This document shows positions 32,411-36,947 of a stretch of 36,947 nt of DNA, piece after piece. The notes below the pieces were generated by a model. That model did not search any database, was not told the DNA's origin, and saw only the letters and a list, made by a program, of their open reading frames with translations. The position numbers and the translations under genes are program-made. Source of the DNA: Microbacteriaceae bacterium (GTDB lineage: Bacteria > Actinomycetota > Actinomycetes > Actinomycetales > Microbacteriaceae). Location: the NCBI GenBank assembly GCA_014377425.1, contig JACMPQ010000066.1, positions 1-36,947 on the forward strand, given 5' to 3'. Each line of letters opens with the position of its first letter. Positions within the stretch are counted from its first letter, which is position 1.

Positions 32411-33028
32411 TTACCACCACCAGGTTTTGGCGTGGCGTCGGGGGAGTTTGTAGCTGAGGTCGCGGGGCCGCTGCGCGAGCACCTTGGCGGGAACACCACC
32501 CACCAAGCTGAACGCCGCCACATCTCCGGCCACGACCGCACCGGCAGCGACCACTGCCCCTTCGCCAATGGTGCAACCGGGCAGAATCGTTACCCGGGTG
32601 CTGATCCACGCTCGGTCGCCGATGGTGACCGGGGCGGCGGTGTAGGCGAAATCGGTGGAATCCCAAGCGTGTTGCGCCGTCCAAATGTGCACAGCGGTGG
32701 ACAGGTTGACGTCAGTCCCGATGGTGAGTCCGCCCCGAGCATCCAGAATGGCGCCATTACCGATTGATGACCGCGCACCAATCTGAAGCCGCTGAGCCCG
32801 CCGTACCTCGAAACCGTGGTAGACGGTGGCATCCGGATGAATGTTTGCGCCCCAAAAGCGCAACGCCCCCACTCGCACTGCGTGGTTGGGTACCTTCCCG
32901 ACCAGGGCGAGAACGCTCATCTCAAGGTCCGCACGGCGGCGGCGAAGCCACCTCGTTAGCTCGAACAGTCCCGAACGGCTACTCGATTCGTTTGCTGCGG
33001 CGGATTTCGCGGCCAACGGTACAGGCAT
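32411..33028 (-). CDS. Hexapeptide-repeat acyltransferase (WcaF/maltose O-acetyltransferase type)
   Basis: A 205-residue left-handed beta-helix acyltransferase likely to add an acetyl group to a sugar of the surface polysaccharide. The hexapeptide repeats run from about residue 60 to 185 (IGARSSIGNGAIL, ITIGTDVNLS-like, VTIGDRAWISTRVTILPG, IGEGAVVAAGAVV). Candidate catalytic histidines are H114 and H120 in VHIWTAQHAWD. The end, FSLVGGVPAKVLAQRP, is typical of the family. The C-terminus ends in three tryptophans, which is unusual. GGGAG lies 8 bases before the ATG, and the gene starts three bases after the cytidylyltransferase stop, so they form one operon. Confidence 0.9.
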   Translation of the reverse strand: MPVPLAAKSAAANESSSRSGLFELTRWLRRRRADLEMSVLALVGKVPNHAVRVGALRFWGANIHPDATVYHGFEVRRAQRLQIGARSSIGNGAILDARGGLTIGTDVNLSTAVHIWTAQHAWDSTDFAYTAAPVTIGDRAWISTRVTILPGCTIGEGAVVAAGAVVAGDVAAFSLVGGVPAKVLAQRPRDLSYKLPRRHAKTWWW

Positions 33029-33031
33029 TCG

Positions 33032-33517
33032 CTAGCTCCCGGTCGCCTTGGTGCTGAGGATCGTGGCGGCATCGAATAGCTGGGTAGCGCGACCCGTCTC
33101 CGCCATTGTGCGCAGCGCCTGACGCAGAGCAGTGCTGGAGGTGTGAACGGTGTACGGGAAATAGACGACCTCGACACCGACGGCCTCGAACTCCCGCTCC
33201 AATCGCAATCCCCTCTCCGTTCCGCGCCAGTCATCACCCTTGAAAAAGACGTCGAACTGGAGTTCTCGCCAGGTGTCCAGTTTGTCCGGCATGGTTTCTG
33301 CAACGGCACGATCCACAAAACTGATGTGGCTAACGATTTCAAGTCGTTCGGCCAATGGAACCACCGGGGTGATTCCTTTGGTCAGCCGCAGCATGTCGTC
33401 AGAAACGACGCCGGCAATCAAGACGTCGCAGTGGGCCTTAGCGTGGCGAAGGATGTTGAGGTGCCCGACATGGAACAGATCGAATGCTCCGGCGGCATAG
33501 CCAATTTTTGGGTACAC
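33032..33517 (-). CDS. Cytidylyltransferase/nucleotidyltransferase (TagD/RfaE2-like)
   Basis: A 161-residue nucleotidyltransferase of the HxGH class, which activates a small phosphate such as glycerol-3-phosphate with CTP. The active-site motif is H16-V-G-H19 in AFDLFHVGHLNIL, and the second conserved site is represented by HTSSTALRQAL (the usual RTEGISTT position). FKGDDWRGTERG is also typical. I chose the GTG at 33517 because family members start a few residues before IGYAAGAFD; the upstream in-frame extension to 33628 is not family-like. GAAGAGAAA lies about 12 bases upstream. It leads an operon with the acyltransferase. CDP-glycerol for a teichoic-acid-like polymer is a reasonable but unproven product. 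Confidence 0.85.
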   Translation of the reverse strand: MYPKIGYAAGAFDLFHVGHLNILRHAKAHCDVLIAGVVSDDMLRLTKGITPVVPLAERLEIVSHISFVDRAVAETMPDKLDTWRELQFDVFFKGDDWRGTERGLRLEREFEAVGVEVVYFPYTVHTSSTALRQALRTMAETGRATQLFDAATILSTKATGS

Positions 33518-33647
33518 GGTAGCTGAGTTTCTCTTCGGGGAGAAAGTACGGACGCGGCGACAGCCACCTAGGGAGAAGCTGATGCCAGGAAAAGAATAAC
33601 CGCTGCAGTCTGCGAATCGCCAAGTCACTGGGCTTCTGCAGAGTGCG

Positions 33648-34349
33648 CTATTCGGTAGCGACTTTTGGAAGGGCGTCTTTTGGCAGGGTCGTTCTCGGTT
33701 TGAGCGGAAGCTGCTTGACGAGCAGATCGATCGACGACTCGATTTTGCTAAAACAGGTTGTCAGTATTCTCTCCGGCTGGCGGTAGGGGTCTTCAATGTC
33801 AAAGTTCTCGAGACCGCGAATCGCGCCGCGCGTCGCACGGCGAGCAACTGCCAGAAGGATCATGGCTCGCAGGCGATCGGCGCCGGATACTTCCGATTCA
33901 GGTGCGGTCGATGCGTCGGTCGGCGAGCTATCGAGCTCCACCAGAAGGAGCGCCAATTCCTGCAGCAAAAAAGTTCGGCGTCCGGCGGATGGCACGAGCA
34001 GGAGCACGGCGGACTGTTGGCGCCTAGTCATGGTCACGACGAGATCGGCGGATTCAACCATCCGTGGGGTAATCGACCGGGAGGCAAACGACGAGGTGTC
34101 AACGCCCCGCCGCGCAAGGAGACTGGCCATCGGGCCGTCGATCGGTTGGCCCACCATCGCACCGAGGCCAGCCGAACTGATTGTGATGTCATCGCGATGG
34201 CCGAGTCCCGAGATCATCAGGCGTTCGGCAGCGGGGGAGCGGCAAATGTTGCCCGTGCACACCAGGAGGATCGCAAAGCTTCGTGTTTTCCCGCTCGCGC
34301 CCTCTCGATCGGAAATCAAAGCGTGAGATTTTTGCATGGGGTTACTCAT
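33648..34349 (-). CDS. Low-molecular-weight protein tyrosine phosphatase
   Basis: A 233-residue arsenate-reductase-fold phosphatase. The catalytic P-loop is C31-x5-R37 (LLVCTGNICRSP), the general acid is D187 in DPYRQP, and SADLVVTMTRRQ is the usual central strand. It probably removes phosphate from a tyrosine-kinase partner controlling polysaccharide export, as with Wzb. It is longer than the usual 150-160 residues because of a 25-residue N-terminal tail and a Ser/Thr-rich insert (about 140-160) before the DPY motif. The ATG at 34349 comes seven bases after the glycosyltransferase stop. An ATG at 34337 is possible. Confidence 0.88.
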   Translation of the reverse strand: MSNPMQKSHALISDREGASGKTRSFAILLVCTGNICRSPAAERLMISGLGHRDDITISSAGLGAMVGQPIDGPMASLLARRGVDTSSFASRSITPRMVESADLVVTMTRRQQSAVLLLVPSAGRRTFLLQELALLLVELDSSPTDASTAPESEVSGADRLRAMILLAVARRATRGAIRGLENFDIEDPYRQPERILTTCFSKIESSIDLLVKQLPLKPRTTLPKDALPKVATE

Positions 34350-34356
34350 CGCCCAG

Positions 34357-35268
34357 TTATACCCCGCGACCCCCGGAAACAGTCCCTCGCAGACTTGCCC
34401 ACACAAGGGGCAGCGCCGCACGAAGAAATTCCCGTCGGCCGCCCCGCAACAACACTCGACGCGCATAGGGCAGCGAAGCGAGTAGCCACCGTCGACGGGT
34501 GGCCGAATCGAGGTGTTTCGCCGCAAAAATCAGCCGATTACGGCAGTTGTAGTACACGTAGAGCGGTGACTTGCCGCGTGAGTTCTGGGTGCCACCCACA
34601 TCGTGTTCGACACAAAGGTCGGCATGAAGACGCAATTGGGCGCCAGCCCTGCGGCATCTGAAGGAAAAGTCCACGTCTTCCCAATACATGAAATACGACT
34701 CATCCAGCCCGCCTACCCGATCAAATAATTCGAGGCTGAAGGCGAGACAGGCCCCCGACAACCAGCCGGTGGCTGAGGATGCCCTGCTGCCGGGTGCGGT
34801 CGAAGTACGCCCCTCTGCCAGCAGCACCTCGCCGCCGGAGAACCAAACAGTGGCGTCGGGGCGGAGAATTGTTGGGCAATGAAGGGTGAGAGGTTCGCTA
34901 GCTGCGACCGCTGCGAGCCGGGAGAGCACGGTGGTGCTGGCCCGCAGATCGGGGTTGAGGATCACGACCGTCAAGCAACCCGCCCCGCGAGCTGCACTAA
35001 CCCCACGGTTCACGCCGGAACCAAACCCGTCGTTCGCACTGGTTACGAGGGTCCACCCGCGGGCGGTACAGAGCAGAGCAATGGCCGCACGCTCGCTCGC
35101 GGTCGAAAAATTGTCGACGATGATCACCCGCCAAGCGGTTTTGGCCAGGTTCATCGATCCCAGATTCTCCTCCAGTAAGGCGCGGGAGGCGTAATTCACC
35201 ACAACAATGGCAGTGGCAGTGGCAGTGGCAGTGGCAGTGACGGGGGCGATGTCGGTACCGGGGGTCAT
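34357..35268 (-). CDS. Family 2 glycosyltransferase (rhamnosyltransferase-like)
   Basis: A 303-residue soluble GT-A glycosyltransferase adding one sugar to a growing surface glycan. The sequence after a TATATATATA tract reads IVVVNYASRALLEENLGSM, then DNFSTASERAAI, NPDLRAS (DxD equivalent) and the late motif FMYWEDVDFSFRCRRAG, typical of this family. The ATG at 35268 overlaps the flippase stop by four bases (ATGA). A longer start at 35391 would sit wholly inside the flippase gene, so I reject it. The hexanucleotide repeat near its start is discussed separately. Confidence 0.9.
   Translation of the reverse strand: MTPGTDIAPVTATATATATAIVVVNYASRALLEENLGSMNLAKTAWRVIIVDNFSTASERAAIALLCTARGWTLVTSANDGFGSGVNRGVSAARGAGCLTVVILNPDLRASTTVLSRLAAVAASEPLTLHCPTILRPDATVWFSGGEVLLAEGRTSTAPGSRASSATGWLSGACLAFSLELFDRVGGLDESYFMYWEDVDFSFRCRRAGAQLRLHADLCVEHDVGGTQNSRGKSPLYVYYNCRNRLIFAAKHLDSATRRRWLLASLPYARRVLLRGGRREFLRAALPLVWASLRGTVSGGRGV
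35208..35237 (-). repeat. Hexanucleotide repeat, five TGGCAG units, in the glycosyltransferase start region
   Basis: Five identical 6-base units (TGGCAG on the plus strand) encode Thr-Ala five times at residues 11-20, just before the first beta strand of the GT-A fold. Copy changes keep the frame. Confidence 0.85.
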
Positions 35269-36758
35269 TTGCGAGTCTTCGTTTTGGGAATCATCCGGGC
35301 TATTTCCACGATATCGACCACATCGCGCCGCAAAGCGGGCACGATTCGCGCGGCTAGTACATACAGAACTGCTCCGGCCGCAAGCGCACACACAGTTTGG
35401 ATGCCGGGGGCAAGGCCGATAGCGAGAATGGATGCCGTAGCCGACCCAGCAGCCACAATTGCCGCCACCCCCATGATGCGCAGGGCACCAATAACGAGAG
35501 TGCGCAGGGGGAGGTCGGTGCGCTTAGACAACCACCAGAGGGAGAGCGGCCAGTCGATGGCCGGTGCGATTGCGAAGCCCGCAGCAACCCCCACCACGCC
35601 TCCGAGGGATCCGATCGCGATGCAGCTCACCTTGATGACCGATGCCAGCAGGGTATAGCGAAAGAGCGCGCCGGTCAGCCCCCGCGATAGATACACCCAA
35701 TAGCCCACATAGGAGAGTGTTTGGAAGATTCCGGCTACGGCCAGCAAACGCAGGATCGGTGCCACGGCCGACCATTTGTCACCGAGTAGAAAGTTGGTAA
35801 GCGGTTCGGCAGCGCCAACTACGAGCCCAAGTCCTGCGACGAGGCTGTATCCGAGGGCCAGCTGGCCTCGGATCACAAACTGTCCAAAGCGCACCGGATT
35901 GTCGTGTAATTTCGCCAACACCGGGATTGCTACGGTCGTCGTCGGGGCGCGGAGTTGGGTGAGGGGAGTCATCAGCAACGAAAAACTTCGGTTGTAAATT
36001 CCGAGGGGAGTCGCCCCAAACCGGATCCCAATGATGAGTGAGTCCACATTGTTGCTGACGTAGCCGATCAACTGCGTTGCCACCAGATTTCCACCGAATT
36101 TCAGCAGTCCGGCCATTTGGGCGCCGCGGCGGGGGAGTCCAGGAAGCCACCGAGCGCCGATGATCAGTGCGACGAGTAGGGCCATCGCCTGAGCAAGCTG
36201 TTGCGCCACGAGTGCCCAATAGTGCCAGCCCTGACTTGCCGCCACTATGGCTGCGGTGAGTCCCACCGCGGGCGACATCACGTCGGCGACCACCAGTTTG
36301 CGAAATTGCAGGCGCCGATTGAGGTCGACGCGAAATTGAGTAGCCAAACCGTTAAAGATAAAGGTGCACGACAGCGCTCGGGCGATGGGGGTCAGCTCGG
36401 GATGACCGTAAAACCCGGCCAGCAGGGGCGCGCCGAGAAAAACGACACTGGCAAGCACAATGCCAATCGCGGTGTTGATCCAGAACAGGTTCGATCGTTG
36501 GGCTGCGGTCAGGGTTTTCGCCTGAATCGCCGCCGACGACAGCCCGAAGTCGCGAAAAATTTCCCCAATCCCGGTGACCGTCACGACCATCGCGAGCAGT
36601 CCGTAGTCGTGGGGGGCGAGAAGGCGGGACAGAACGATTACAGAGACAAGCTGTAACACGATCCGAGCACCCTGACCGAGGTAGGTCACGAACGCGCCGC
36701 GCGCTGCCCGAACCCCCAGGCCGGGGTGTGAATTCCCCGCCGGGACTTCAGCGCTCAT
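35265..36758 (-). CDS. Polysaccharide flippase (Wzx/MOP family)
   Basis: A 497-residue multi-helix membrane protein that flips lipid-linked oligosaccharide across the membrane. After a short tail comes the typical opening RAARGAFVTYLGQGARIVLQ and VIVLSRLLAPHDYGLLAM, then about twelve to fourteen hydrophobic helices. Other family signs are the FRDFGLSSAAIQ segment and GIYNRSFSLLMTPLTQLRAP. It is most like the Wzx/WzxC lipopolysaccharide-type exporters. Its stop overlaps the start of the glycosyltransferase, so flippase, glycosyltransferase and phosphatase form an operon. The ATG at 36758 has no clear ribosome site. Confidence 0.92.
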   Translation of the reverse strand: MSAEVPAGNSHPGLGVRAARGAFVTYLGQGARIVLQLVSVIVLSRLLAPHDYGLLAMVVTVTGIGEIFRDFGLSSAAIQAKTLTAAQRSNLFWINTAIGIVLASVVFLGAPLLAGFYGHPELTPIARALSCTFIFNGLATQFRVDLNRRLQFRKLVVADVMSPAVGLTAAIVAASQGWHYWALVAQQLAQAMALLVALIIGARWLPGLPRRGAQMAGLLKFGGNLVATQLIGYVSNNVDSLIIGIRFGATPLGIYNRSFSLLMTPLTQLRAPTTTVAIPVLAKLHDNPVRFGQFVIRGQLALGYSLVAGLGLVVGAAEPLTNFLLGDKWSAVAPILRLLAVAGIFQTLSYVGYWVYLSRGLTGALFRYTLLASVIKVSCIAIGSLGGVVGVAAGFAIAPAIDWPLSLWWLSKRTDLPLRTLVIGALRIMGVAAIVAAGSATASILAIGLAPGIQTVCALAAGAVLYVLAARIVPALRRDVVDIVEIARMIPKTKTRK

Positions 36759-36811
36759 GAAGAAAGCATTCGCTCATCAAAGAAAATCCGCTCATCTGAT
36801 ACGAACTCGCA

Positions 36812-36947
36812 TCACTCGGATCGCTCGATCGTTTCGGTTGAGATTCCTTCCGAGGGGGTGCGGGTCGCGGTGAACCGACGTCGCGTGGTCGCCGGACGAT
36901 CCACCGACACTGCGGGGGCGGCGGGTTTCACGGCAGGGGCGACAGCA
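36812..36947 (-). CDS. C-terminal end of an unidentified gene (partial)
   Basis: A reading frame open to the window end gives 45 codons ending at a TGA at 36812-36814. The tail is Ala/Pro/Arg/Thr-rich (AVAPAVKPAAPAVSVDRPAT then TRRRFTATRTPSEG), without recognisable domain. It fits the disordered end of a larger protein, and location next to a flippase suggests another polysaccharide gene. A chance frame is possible. Confidence 0.4.
   Translation of the reverse strand, partial: AVAPAVKPAAPAVSVDRPATTRRRFTATRTPSEGISTETIERSE

Noticed and set aside
34350-34526. N-terminal extension of the tyrosine phosphatase with CxxC-like cysteines
   Set aside because: The cysteine pattern looks zinc-finger-like but is a shadow of the glycosyltransferase 3' end. 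The start after the TAA at 34357 is better.
35269-35391. N-terminal extension of the family 2 glycosyltransferase
   Set aside because: The added residues are Cys/Arg-rich and lie inside the flippase gene. ATG 35268 with ATGA overlap is a better start.
1-36947. Defence islands, prophage, insertion sequences, CRISPR arrays or tRNA genes
   Set aside because: No transposase, integrase, nuclease, Cas, toxin-antitoxin or tRNA-like sequence was recognised on either strand.

Overview
The window reads as chromosomal DNA from a high-GC Gram-positive actinobacterium, most likely a member of the Microbacteriaceae. The base composition is visibly GC-rich, GTG starts are common, the Kdp potassium system has the gene order small ORF-kdpF-A-B-C-D-E, and a PhoX-type phosphatase carries a long actinobacterial leader. 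The family assignment is inference from overall protein character. No rRNA, tRNA, CRISPR array, transposase, integrase or phage gene was seen.

Layout. Positions 1-1079 (minus) hold a DEAD-box RNA helicase cut by the window edge. Positions 1292-8518 form a polyol-use locus: an AraC-family regulator (minus) faces an operon for a binding-protein-dependent sugar transporter (lipoprotein plus two permeases, no ATPase), a mannitol 2-dehydrogenase-type enzyme and a zinc-dependent sorbitol/xylitol-type dehydrogenase. Positions 8634-13611 hold an orphan membrane histidine kinase, a repeat-tailed lipoprotein, a membrane-bound family 2 glycosyltransferase and an orphan response regulator with a very long linker. 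Positions 13987-21892 (minus) are the complete high-affinity potassium ATPase operon with its sensor KdpD and regulator KdpE. It starts with two overlapping micro-genes, kdpF and a second small membrane protein, and upstream lies an 11-bp-phased repeat array that looks like the KdpE operator.

Positions 22068-28650 hold an ABC-F protein, a PhoX phosphatase behind a convincing three-repeat PHO box and promoter, a divergent secreted protein with two C-terminal Ig-like domains, a VOC-fold protein and a small membrane protein. Positions 28896-36947 are a glycan region. On the plus strand are a glycosyltransferase with a HEAT-like N-terminal half and an overlapping UGT-type glycosyltransferase. On the minus strand are a flippase, a family 2 glycosyltransferase, a low-molecular-weight tyrosine phosphatase, a cytidylyltransferase-like enzyme and a hexapeptide acyltransferase, preceded by the tail of another gene.

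How it fits together. Three nutrient or ion circuits have recognisable local control: polyols (AraC), potassium (KdpDE) and phosphate (PHO box). Two loci build surface polysaccharide. No defence system or mobile island was found. The most interesting material is the KdpE-like operator with the doubled micro-genes, the PHO box shared with a secreted Ig-like protein, the HEAT-glycosyltransferase fusion, and in-frame hexanucleotide repeats in signalling and surface genes.
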